Assembly (NCBI RefSeq): GCF_000426345.1
Contig: NZ_AUFE01000009.1
Coordinates: forward strand, 1-64,000
Reading direction: 5' to 3'
From: Cupriavidus phytohabitans
GTDB lineage: Bacteria; Pseudomonadota; Gammaproteobacteria; Burkholderiales; Burkholderiaceae
DNA length: 64,000 bases
The notes beneath the pieces were generated by a model. The model was not told where the DNA came from and ran no database searches. It saw nothing but the letters and a program-made list of their open reading frames with translations. This document shows, in pieces, positions 1 to 7,975 of this stretch. Positions within the stretch are counted from its first letter, which is position 1. Every line of letters begins with the position of its first letter. A program made the position numbers and the translations under genes.

Positions 1-10
1 ACAAGTTTCT

Positions 11-86
11 GTCCCCTTCGTCTAGAGGCCTAGGACATCACCCTTTCACGGTGAGTACAGGGGTTCGAATCCCCTAGGGGACGCCA
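11..86 (+). tRNA. tRNA-Glu (anticodon TTC)
   Basis: The acceptor strand GTCCCCT pairs with AGGGGAC, and the T arm GGGTTCGAATCCC is canonical. The anticodon stem TCACC/GGTGA encloses the loop CTTTCAC, giving anticodon TTC, which reads GAA/GAG. The CCA end is encoded (84-86). It is followed 68 bases later by tRNA-Asp and shares its terminator, so the two probably form one transcript. Confidence 0.97.
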
Positions 87-117
87 AAACAGCCGGGCGT
101 AATCAGACGTCCAGCAG

Positions 118-144
118 TCGTCTCAAGCCAAATGCTTGAAACGA
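118..144 (+). repeat. Spacer hairpin between the two tRNAs
   Basis: TCGT-c-TCAAGC (118-128) pairs with GCTTGA-a-ACGA (134-144) around a five-base loop with one mismatch. It lies in the transcribed spacer between tRNA-Glu and tRNA-Asp, so it may help present processing sites. That role is inferred from position only. Confidence 0.5.
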
Positions 145-154
145 CGCCGACTAA

Positions 155-231
155 GGAGTGGTAGTTCAGTCGGTTAGAATACCGGCCTGTCACGCCGGGG
201 GTCGCGGGTTCGAGTCCCGTCCACTCCGCCA
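155..231 (+). tRNA. tRNA-Asp (anticodon GTC)
   Basis: The acceptor GGAGTGG pairs with CCACTCC and the T arm GCGGGTTCGAGTCCCGT is canonical. The anticodon stem CCGGC/GCCGG encloses CTGTCAC, giving GTC for aspartate codons. CCA is encoded (229-231). It is the second gene of the tRNA-Glu/tRNA-Asp unit. Confidence 0.97.
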
Positions 232-236
232 AAATT

Positions 237-267
237 AAACGCCCGCGCAAGCGGGCGTTTTTCTTTT
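237..267 (+). terminator. Rho-independent terminator of the tRNA unit
   Basis: AAACGCCCGC (237-246) and GCGGGCGTTT (251-260) form a perfect stem with loop GCAA, followed by TTCTTTT. It lies directly after tRNA-Asp. Confidence 0.9.
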
Positions 268-347
268 CTGCTCCGGCTATTTCTTACGCATCGGTATAGA
301 GGCACGCCCGCGGCAAGCGCAGGCGCGTGATCGAAGCTGCGATCGGC

Positions 348-1700
348 TCAGTCCTCCACCTCGGCGCTTACCCGCGCGAAATACCGCACCAGCAATCCGC
401 CGGCAATGGCAAGGCTTACGCTGTTGGCCAGCCAGAACCCACTGGCCCCCTGGGTGAACGCCGGCAGGCCTTCGATCAGGCCGAACCCCAGCACATAGCC
501 GCCGCCCAGCCCGATGCCCCACAACGACCCGGCGTAGATCAGCGTCGGAATCACCGCGATCTTGTAGGCGCGCAGGATAAACGCCGTCATCACCTGCACG
601 GCATCGAACGCCTGGTAGAAGGCCACGAACAGCACCAGCGGCAGCGCGGCCGCCACCACGGCGGGATCGCTCGCATAGGCGTGCAGGATGGGTTCGCGCA
701 GCAGCCACAGCAGCAACCCGGTCAGCATGGCCAGTGCCACGGCCGCACGGATGCCGCGCCAGGCAATGCGGCTTGCACCGGCGAGATCGCGTGCGCCGAC
801 ATGCTGCGCGACCAGCGTCGAGGTGGCGATGCCCAGCGACAGCGGCAGCATGTAGGCAACGGCGCCCAGATTGGCGATGATCTGGTGCCCCGCCAGGGTG
901 ACCGTGCCCAGCCGCGTGATAAAGATCGACATCAGCGTGAACGAGGTGATCTCGATCAGGTACGTCAGCCCCATTGGCACGCCCAGGCGCAGCAGCGCGC
1001 GCAGCGGCGCGGCTGCCGGCCAGCTCCAGGTGGCGAAGATCCGCAGCGGCCGGTAGGCGGCGCTGTGGCGCAGGATCAGCAGCCCGGCGATGCACCACGT
1101 CCAGCTGATCAGCGTCGAGGCCAGCCCGCAGCCGGGACCGCCCATGGCGGGCACACCCAGGCCGCCGTGGATAAACCAGGCATTGAGCGGAATCTTCAGC
1201 GCCAGCCCGCCGACCTGCAGCACCGTGACCATGATCGGGCGCGACATCGCATTGTTGAGCGCCGAATAGATGCGGAAGGCGAGCGCCGCGGGCAACCCGA
1301 AGGCGCCGAAATGCAGGTAGGCGGTGGCCTTGTCGACCAGCTCGGGCGGCGCCTTGGCGAAGGTCAGCAATGGTGCCGGGAAGGCCAGCAGCAGCACCCC
1401 GGGGATCGCCAGCGCGGCGCCAAGCCACGCGGCCTGCCGCACCTCGGCGCCGATCGCCTCGACGCGGCCGGCGCCATAGAGCTGGCCGGCGACAGGCGCC
1501 AGCGCCTGCAGCACGCCCATCAGGCTGATATAGATCGTGACGTAGATCGAACCGCCAAGGCCGACGGCCGCAAGATCGGTGGCGGAGGCGCGGCCTGCCA
1601 TCACGGTGTCGATGACGCCGAAGGCGATCACGGCCAGCTGGCCGGCCAGTACCGGCGCGGCCAGGCTGAAGATGCGGCGAAGGTCTTGGAACAGGGTCAT
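348..1700 (-). CDS. MATE-family multidrug/toxin efflux transporter (NorM-like)
   Basis: This 450-residue protein is almost entirely hydrophobic and can be read as about 12 transmembrane helices, the usual size and topology of MATE exporters. Such proteins use a Na+ or H+ gradient to expel cationic drugs and other compounds across the inner membrane. The N-terminal stretch with VLAGQLAVIAFGVIDTVMAGR matches the family's first helices, including the conserved aspartate and the V-D-T-x-M-x-G pattern. The start has a GAGG ribosome-binding site about six bases upstream. The gene stands alone next to a GT-C glycosyltransferase on the same strand. The substrate cannot be read from sequence. Confidence 0.9.
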   Translation of the reverse strand: MTLFQDLRRIFSLAAPVLAGQLAVIAFGVIDTVMAGRASATDLAAVGLGGSIYVTIYISLMGVLQALAPVAGQLYGAGRVEAIGAEVRQAAWLGAALAIPGVLLLAFPAPLLTFAKAPPELVDKATAYLHFGAFGLPAALAFRIYSALNNAMSRPIMVTVLQVGGLALKIPLNAWFIHGGLGVPAMGGPGCGLASTLISWTWCIAGLLILRHSAAYRPLRIFATWSWPAAAPLRALLRLGVPMGLTYLIEITSFTLMSIFITRLGTVTLAGHQIIANLGAVAYMLPLSLGIATSTLVAQHVGARDLAGASRIAWRGIRAAVALAMLTGLLLWLLREPILHAYASDPAVVAAALPLVLFVAFYQAFDAVQVMTAFILRAYKIAVIPTLIYAGSLWGIGLGGGYVLGFGLIEGLPAFTQGASGFWLANSVSLAIAGGLLVRYFARVSAEVED

Positions 1701-1816
1701 TCAGGCCTCAGGGGCGATGTCAGGGGCGTAGACCGGGCACGATGCCCGCAGCCGCCTGCGGCCGGAATGGTTCGATGGCCCTGCGGGAGCTTAGCGGGGC
1801 TCGTACCGGTGCTGGA

Positions 1817-3604
1817 TCAGGGCTGCCGCGGCAGGCGGCGGCGCGGCAGGTCGGGACGCGGGTGCACGGCGCGCGCGGTATCGACCAGCCGGTACATGCG
1901 GAAGCGCTCGTCGCGGTCCGCGGGGCGGCGGCCTTCCCAGATCAGCCGCCATTCGAAATGCGAGATATTGCCGGGCTCGCCATAGTCCACCGCATCGTGG
2001 CGCAGCAGTACGTCGCAGCCGTCGCCGGGTCCGCCAAAGCGGATATGGCCGAAGTAGGCGAACGACGCCAGCTGCGCATCGCCCATGCGGATCGGCTGCA
2101 CGCACTGGTATGCGGGCGGCAGCGCCATCGCCGCGGCCTGGGCCACGTCACGGTAGGTCTTGCCGTAGTTGATCGATGGCAACCACAGCGTCATCGCCAT
2201 CACCCACATCAGCGTGGTGCCGGCGGCCGAGATTACCACCGGCCGCCAGATCTGCTTGGGCGCGCGCGACAGGCGCCAGCGCACGATCAGCACCCAGGCA
2301 ATGGTCGCCGCCAGCGCGATCAGCACCGCGGTGATCGTGAACTCATGCTGGTAGCCCGGCAACTGGCGAAACACGTTGCGCGCGACGCGCGGCGGCCAGC
2401 CGGTGGTCTTGGCGATCCACATGAACCAGACCGTGCCGCCGAAGATGGTGAAGAACAGCAGCGCGAACCAGTCGATCGCGTTGATCACGCCGCGCGCCAG
2501 CGTCGGCAGCGCGAAGGCTGCCAGCACCGCCATCGGCGGCAGCAGCAGGATGAACTGCACGTCGCCGCCGCTGCGTTGCAGGAACAGCAGCACCACGACA
2601 GGCAGCAGCACCGCCAGCGGCATGGCCACGTGGGCGGCACGGCGCATGCCGGCCCAGGCAACCCATGCCCACGCCGCGATCGGCCACACCGGCCACGTGT
2701 ACAGGAACAGGTTGCGCATGTTGAAGCCGAACGTCTGCATGTTCGGCGAACCATAGTTGCGCCGGTCATAGCGCGCCCATTCGCGGATAAAGGTCACGGC
2801 TTCGGTACGGTCCATCGCGCCGAAATACGCCGCGGCCAGCCAGGCCGCGACGATTAGCAGCGCCAGCGGGATGCCGATGGCGGCAAGCCGACGCCACGGC
2901 AGCGGCTTGCACGCCAGCGCGCAGACCGCGGTGCCGAACAGCAGCGCCAGCGGCAGGATGGGGCCGCTGGCCAGCGCCAGGCCGCCGAGCGCGGCGCCAT
3001 AGACCAGGCTGCCCATCAGCGGCTTGTCGAGGCTACGCACCAGCGCATACAGCGCCAGCGCGATGAAGGCTACCTGGCCAACCTGCGGCGTGGTCTCGTG
3101 CCCGCGCATGGCCAGGCCGACGCAGGCGAGGAAGATCAGCAGCGCGCCGTCGGCCAGCGTGCGGCCATAGTCGCGCGCATTGGGCTGGCCGCCGAACGCA
3201 TAGGCGAACGGCTGGACCTCGTCGCGCCGGCCCAGCAGGTAGGTGCTGTACCAGATGCAGGCGCAGGTCGAGAAGAAGAACAGGGCTGTGGCCAGGCGCG
3301 CGGCGTCGGTGGGTCCCAGCCAGCTGCCGAAGCCGCGGATCATCAGGGCGCCGATCCAGAACACCAGCGGGCCGTCTTCCGTGAAGGGCCGGCCGACGAT
3401 GTTCGGCATCAGCCAGTCATGCAGGCCGCCGGTAGCCAGTTGCCACATCACTCCGAAGCCGGCGGCGTCCTCGTTCTTCCACGGATCGCGGCCGAACAGG
3501 CCAACCAGGCCGTAGATGATGCAGATCGCCAGCAGCAGCGCGCGCGGCAGGGCGCCGGTCGCGGCAGCGGTCAACTGGACGGGTGAAGTATTGGCTTGAC
3601 GCAT
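1817..3604 (-). CDS. GT-C (GT39/ArnT-like) membrane glycosyltransferase
   Basis: This is a polytopic membrane protein of 595 residues if translation starts at the ATG at 3604. The first luminal loop carries the acidic pattern W-K-N-E-D-A-A-G-F-G followed by F-T-E-D-G-P, as in PMT/ArnT-like GT-C enzymes that use polyprenyl-phosphate sugar donors at the periplasmic face of the inner membrane. About a dozen hydrophobic segments follow, then a soluble C-terminal region. The acceptor (lipid A, lipid or protein) is not evident, and no arn genes are nearby. The reading frame stays open 54 codons further upstream (to 3766) through an Arg/Pro-rich stretch; starts at 3658 or 3766 are possible but no ribosome-binding site decides between them. 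Confidence 0.75.
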   Translation of the reverse strand: MRQANTSPVQLTAAATGALPRALLLAICIIYGLVGLFGRDPWKNEDAAGFGVMWQLATGGLHDWLMPNIVGRPFTEDGPLVFWIGALMIRGFGSWLGPTDAARLATALFFFSTCACIWYSTYLLGRRDEVQPFAYAFGGQPNARDYGRTLADGALLIFLACVGLAMRGHETTPQVGQVAFIALALYALVRSLDKPLMGSLVYGAALGGLALASGPILPLALLFGTAVCALACKPLPWRRLAAIGIPLALLIVAAWLAAAYFGAMDRTEAVTFIREWARYDRRNYGSPNMQTFGFNMRNLFLYTWPVWPIAAWAWVAWAGMRRAAHVAMPLAVLLPVVVLLFLQRSGGDVQFILLLPPMAVLAAFALPTLARGVINAIDWFALLFFTIFGGTVWFMWIAKTTGWPPRVARNVFRQLPGYQHEFTITAVLIALAATIAWVLIVRWRLSRAPKQIWRPVVISAAGTTLMWVMAMTLWLPSINYGKTYRDVAQAAAMALPPAYQCVQPIRMGDAQLASFAYFGHIRFGGPGDGCDVLLRHDAVDYGEPGNISHFEWRLIWEGRRPADRDERFRMYRLVDTARAVHPRPDLPRRRLPRQP

Positions 3605-3783
3605 CGATGCTCGGGTCGGGCCGTGGCGCAATGGCGCGAAGGCCACAGTATCGCGCATGCGGCGGCCGCGAGGGCCGTGACATGCCGTAGAAGCCTCACG
3701 CGGGTGAGGGATTCCGGTGGATACAACAGTGAACAGTGCCGGCGCCGGTCGGCCGGTGGCACGCAACTGGCGGGCACAAAAGA

Positions 3784-3809
3784 AAAGAGGCAGCCGATGC
3801 TGCCTCTTT
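3784..3809 (-). terminator. Terminator of rpmE2
   Basis: AAAGAGGCAGC (3784-3794) and GCTGCCTCTTT (3799-3809) form an 11-bp perfect stem with loop CGAT. On the minus strand it is followed by a T-rich run (TTTTCTTTT), as expected of an intrinsic terminator after rpmE2. Confidence 0.88.
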
Positions 3810-3874
3810 GCTGGTTCGCGCCGGCCCGGAGCATCTGTCCGCGGGCCGCGCGAAGCGGGGTTCGCCGAAAGCGA

Positions 3875-4135
3875 TTACTTCGCAGCCTTGCCCAGCTTGT
3901 TGCCGAACTTCTGGCGGAACTTCTCGACGCGGCCAGCCGTGTCCATGATCTTCTGGGTGCCGGTGTAGAACGGGTGCGATTCCGACGAGACTTCGATCTT
4001 GGCCAGCGGGTATTCCTTGCCGTCCTTCACGATCGTGTCCTTGGTCTGGATGGTCGAGCGGGTGATGAAGCTGAAGTCGCTGGACATGTCCTGGAACACG
4101 ACTTCGCGGTAATTCGGGTGAATGCCTTCTTTCAT
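3875..4135 (-). CDS. rpmE2: 50S ribosomal protein L31 type B
   Basis: This 86-residue protein is L31, a component of the central protuberance of the large ribosomal subunit that bridges to the small subunit. It begins M-K-E-G-I-H-P-N-Y and contains the SHPFYTG motif typical of L31. It has no cysteine, which marks the type B (zinc-free) form that usually replaces the zinc-binding form when zinc is scarce. The start at 4135 has a clear AAAGGA ribosome-binding site. The frame remains open upstream to 4231, but that extension has no L31 similarity. A strong terminator follows. Confidence 0.97.
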   Translation of the reverse strand: MKEGIHPNYREVVFQDMSSDFSFITRSTIQTKDTIVKDGKEYPLAKIEVSSESHPFYTGTQKIMDTAGRVEKFRQKFGNKLGKAAK

Positions 4136-4340
4136 GATGAGTCCTTTCTGGTTGGGTAGCCAGTCCGTTGCGATCCGCGCTTTACTGCTGAATTCACCGC
4201 TGAAAACACGACGCGTCGACGAACGAACCACTTGCCGGTAACGGGCAAACCGGAATTATGGCAGAAAAACAATGACTTGGGGAAGAGTAAGAGGCATATC
4301 ACGCGCTGGCCGGGCTGGAAGGCTGGATATGACTTTTTAC

Positions 4341-5192
4341 TCACATCGCTGCGGGATCCTGGCGATAAAAAGAGGCTAGCGACTCGTAGACAACCGGCCA
4401 ATGCCGGGACAGGCCGCCCGGCTCGACAAAAAATGCTTCCGACGTCACCGCAAAGAATTCGCCGGGTGTCTCGCTACCGTATGGGTCGATGATGCGCAGC
4501 GCCGGCGGCAGCCGTTCGGGATGCTCCCAATCCGACTCCTTGCGCGCCTCCCACGCCTCGGCAAAGCGGTCGTACTCGGTGAGGAAGGTTTCCGCCCACG
4601 CTTCAGCATCGATATCCGGATGCAGCACGCGCGAGAAGGGCGGTACGCCGTCCGGCTCGCCGTCGAGCATGTCCAGCTTGTGGGCAAACTCATGGATGAC
4701 CACGTTGTAGGTGTCGGCCGGCAACTCGTGTTCGCTGTCGATGCCGGCGCCCGGCGTGTGCACGTCCGGCCAGGACAGGATCACGGGGCCATGTTCCCAG
4801 GCTTCGCCGCTGGCTTCCTCCACCACGCCGTGCACGAGGCCGATCTCGTCCTGCACGGTACGGCGGATAATGAATTCGCCGGGGTACAGCACGATGCCGT
4901 GCCAGCCACGGTACCACGCCAGCCCAAGCTTCAGGATCGGCACGCACGCCTGCACGGCGACGCTGACGACCATGTCGTCGGCCAGCGGCAGTTCGTGCGC
5001 GGTGGAGTATTCCTTCTCCGCAATGAACAGCGTGGCCAGCTCGCGCAGGGCGGCCAGGTCTTCGCTGCCATAGCGCTGCACGAACGGCAGCGTGGCGATG
5101 GTGCTCTCCCACAGGTCGTCGGGGATCGCATAGTGCTCCAGCTTGCGGGCCCTGGAGCGGGTGCGCAGGAAGGCAGTCAGTTTGCCGAGCAT
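4341..5192 (-). CDS. mtfA: MtfA-like zinc metallopeptidase (M90 family)
   Basis: This 283-residue soluble protein carries the zinc-metallopeptidase motif HEFAH at residues 167-171, with downstream acidic residues (E-F-F-A-V-T-S-E) that fit the MtfA fold, related to the anthrax lethal factor/Mop protease clan. In Escherichia coli MtfA is a cytoplasmic aminopeptidase that binds the glucose repressor Mlc; whether a Mlc partner exists here is unknown. The start at 5192 gives the normal family length. The frame is open 13 codons upstream, but those codons overlap the terminator hairpin of the rho gene. It lies just downstream of rho on the same strand and is separated from it by that terminator. 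Confidence 0.88.
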   Translation of the reverse strand: MLGKLTAFLRTRSRARKLEHYAIPDDLWESTIATLPFVQRYGSEDLAALRELATLFIAEKEYSTAHELPLADDMVVSVAVQACVPILKLGLAWYRGWHGIVLYPGEFIIRRTVQDEIGLVHGVVEEASGEAWEHGPVILSWPDVHTPGAGIDSEHELPADTYNVVIHEFAHKLDMLDGEPDGVPPFSRVLHPDIDAEAWAETFLTEYDRFAEAWEARKESDWEHPERLPPALRIIDPYGSETPGEFFAVTSEAFFVEPGGLSRHWPVVYESLASFYRQDPAAM

Positions 5193-5211
5193 AGGAAACC
5201 CATCGGACAAC

Positions 5212-5241
5212 AAAAAAGCGTGCCGTGGCACGCCTTTTTGT
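5212..5241 (-). terminator. Bidirectional-looking terminator after rho
   Basis: GCGTGCC (5218-5224) and GGCACGC (5227-5233) form the stem, flanked by an A-run on the left and a T-run on the right. On the minus strand the hairpin is followed by TTTTTTG, suiting the end of rho. The rho gene thus has its own intrinsic terminator. Confidence 0.85.
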
Positions 5242-5283
5242 TCGTCTTACGGCGCGTCTCTGAGCGGTATGCCGCAGCGAGGC

Positions 5284-6546
<1,263 letters not shown>

Positions 6547-6687
6547 AGACGAGGGGTACAGATTTGCCCGGACGGGCGAGACTGAAAGAGAAGGGGGAAA
6601 AATGAGCGAACGCTCGGGGAGTTGTTGGTGGCATCTTAGCACAATCCAACCGGTGCGCCAGGGTGTGGCGCACGCACGTCGGATCGT

Positions 6688-6718
6688 GACAAAACCGGAG
6701 CGGTTGGTTTCGCTCCGG
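6688..6718 (-). terminator. Terminator of trxA
   Basis: CCGGAGCG (6695-6702) and CGCTCCGG (6711-6718) form a perfect 8-bp stem. On the minus strand the stem is followed by TTTTGT. It lies just after the trxA stop codon. Confidence 0.85.
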
Positions 6719-6726
6719 CGCGCAGC

Positions 6727-7053
6727 TTACAGGTTGCCGTCGAGGAACGCGGTCAGTTGCGACTTGGACAGCGCGCCGACCTTCTGGGCCGCGACCGCGC
6801 CGTTCTTGAACAGGATCAGCGTCGGGATGCCGCGGATGCCGAACTTGGCCGGGACCTGCTGGTTTTCATCGACGTTGATCTTGGCGACCTGCAGCTTGTC
6901 GCCATAGTCCTTGGCGACTTCGTCCAGGATCGGGGCGATCATCTTGCAGGGGCCGCACCATTCCGCCCAGAAGTCGAGCAGGACGGGCTTGTCGGACTGG
7001 AGGACGTCGGCGTCGAAGGAGGCGTCGCTCACATACTTGATTTGTTCGCTCAT
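6727..7053 (-). CDS. trxA: Thioredoxin 1
   Basis: This 108-residue cytoplasmic disulfide reductase has the active site WCGPC at residues 32-36 and the conserved cis-proline segment G-I-P-T-L. It is the standard size of TrxA. It supplies reducing equivalents to ribonucleotide reductase and other enzymes; notably a ribonucleotide reductase gene (nrdJ) lies about 8 kb away. It is transcribed in the same direction as rho, an arrangement common in proteobacteria. Confidence 0.98.
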   Translation of the reverse strand: MSEQIKYVSDASFDADVLQSDKPVLLDFWAEWCGPCKMIAPILDEVAKDYGDKLQVAKINVDENQQVPAKFGIRGIPTLILFKNGAVAAQKVGALSKSQLTAFLDGNL

Positions 7054-7504
7054 GGCGGAAAACCTCTGGTTTCGCTCTGTTTATGTTGAAGGCCGGGAAG
7101 CTGGATAGGGCAGAACCGTAACCTTACACGAGATTGCTCGGACCCGCCGAAGACGCCTTTGCCGCCTGCCGGCTGGCTCTGGCGGCCGCAGCCGCGCCCG
7201 TTGCTGGCAATATGTTACCAGTTTGCCGATTTTCAAGACTGGCACTGGTACGGGGCTGAAAAACGTCGCCGGCAACGCTAATGATTCTGCTGCAATCGGG
7301 TGATTAGTAGAAATGCTTATTTTCAATGGCGCCAAGAGATTCAGGCAATCGGCGTGGGTGCCATGGCGTGCACATGCGGGCTCGGCGCGGTGCCGGATCC
7401 GCGTTGCGTGCGCGTAGAATAGAAAGCGGTCCGCGGGCCGCGCACCGGCCGGCTGACCTCACGAACCCTGCTCTCCCGAGAAGGCCATCGACAAGGTCAT
7501 CGAT
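7054..7504. other. Divergent intergenic region trxA / small unknown gene
   Basis: These 451 bases separate trxA (minus) from the 90-codon gene at 7505 (plus). The stretch at about 7200-7330 is clearly richer in A+T than its surroundings and probably holds promoters. I cannot define a confident -35/-10 pair. A TAGAAT sequence occurs at 7411-7420. I see no convincing gene. Confidence 0.5.
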
Positions 7505-7777
7505 ATGAACACCGATCCCCGCAAGCCTACCCAGCCCGAATCCGGCCAGACGCCGGACGTGGACCATCTGAGCGATGCGCTGGACCATATCAGCAGCGCG
7601 GTCGAGACCAACAGCATTGCCAGCGGCGCCGCCAAGGGCCTGGTCTACAGCATCATCGAAACGCTGGGTACCCTGGTGGGCGACCCGGACCTCCCCGAGC
7701 ATGCGCGCTCCGGCTACGAGGGCCTGCTCGAAACCGCGCGCGAGATCCGTGCCCGGCTGGAGGGCGGCACGCACTGA
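7505..7777 (+). CDS. Small acidic protein of unknown function upstream of addB
   Basis: The 90-residue product is hydrophilic and acidic, with no signal peptide, membrane helix or cysteine. Its middle reads as two helices (about residues 20-56) joined by a D-P-D-L-P-E-H turn to a third helix ending in R-A-R-L-E-G-G. I do not recognise the family. The start is preceded by AAGG nine to ten bases upstream, and codon usage (third positions mostly G/C) resembles that of the neighbouring genes. It ends about 200 bases before addB and could be co-transcribed with it. The call as a real gene rests on codon usage, a plausible ribosome-binding site and the absence of a better frame. Confidence 0.6.
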   Translation: MNTDPRKPTQPESGQTPDVDHLSDALDHISSAVETNSIASGAAKGLVYSIIETLGTLVGDPDLPEHARSGYEGLLETAREIRARLEGGTH

Positions 7778-7887
7778 GCGGCCCGCCCGAGCGCAAACGG
7801 CTCCGCGCACCGCGCACCGGGGCCCTTCCATGAATCGCCGCCCGCCGTGCTGGCCGGCGGCGTCCGGTATTCCCTTTGCCTTGTTCC

Positions 7888-7923
7888 CTGACGCCTCTGA
7901 CGCCCCTGACGCCCTTGACGTCT
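7888..7923 (+). repeat. Four tandem copies of a 9-base unit
   Basis: CTGACGCCT, CTGACGCCC, CTGACGCCC and a diverged TTGACGTCT follow each other without gaps. The array lies in the leader of addB, about 55 bases before its start codon. Copy number could vary between strains. Confidence 0.8.
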
Positions 7924-7975
7924 TCCCCGACCGACGCAGTTACCGCAGCCATGCCGCGCTGCGGCCCACGAGCCC

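Noticed and set aside
327..1985. 552-codon plus-strand frame opposite the MATE gene
   Set aside because: The opposite strand is a typical polytopic membrane protein; this frame is a Gln/Arg/His-rich shadow.
7081..7335. 84-codon minus-strand frame upstream of trxA
   Set aside because: No recognisable motif, poor codon usage and it spans the A+T-rich promoter region.
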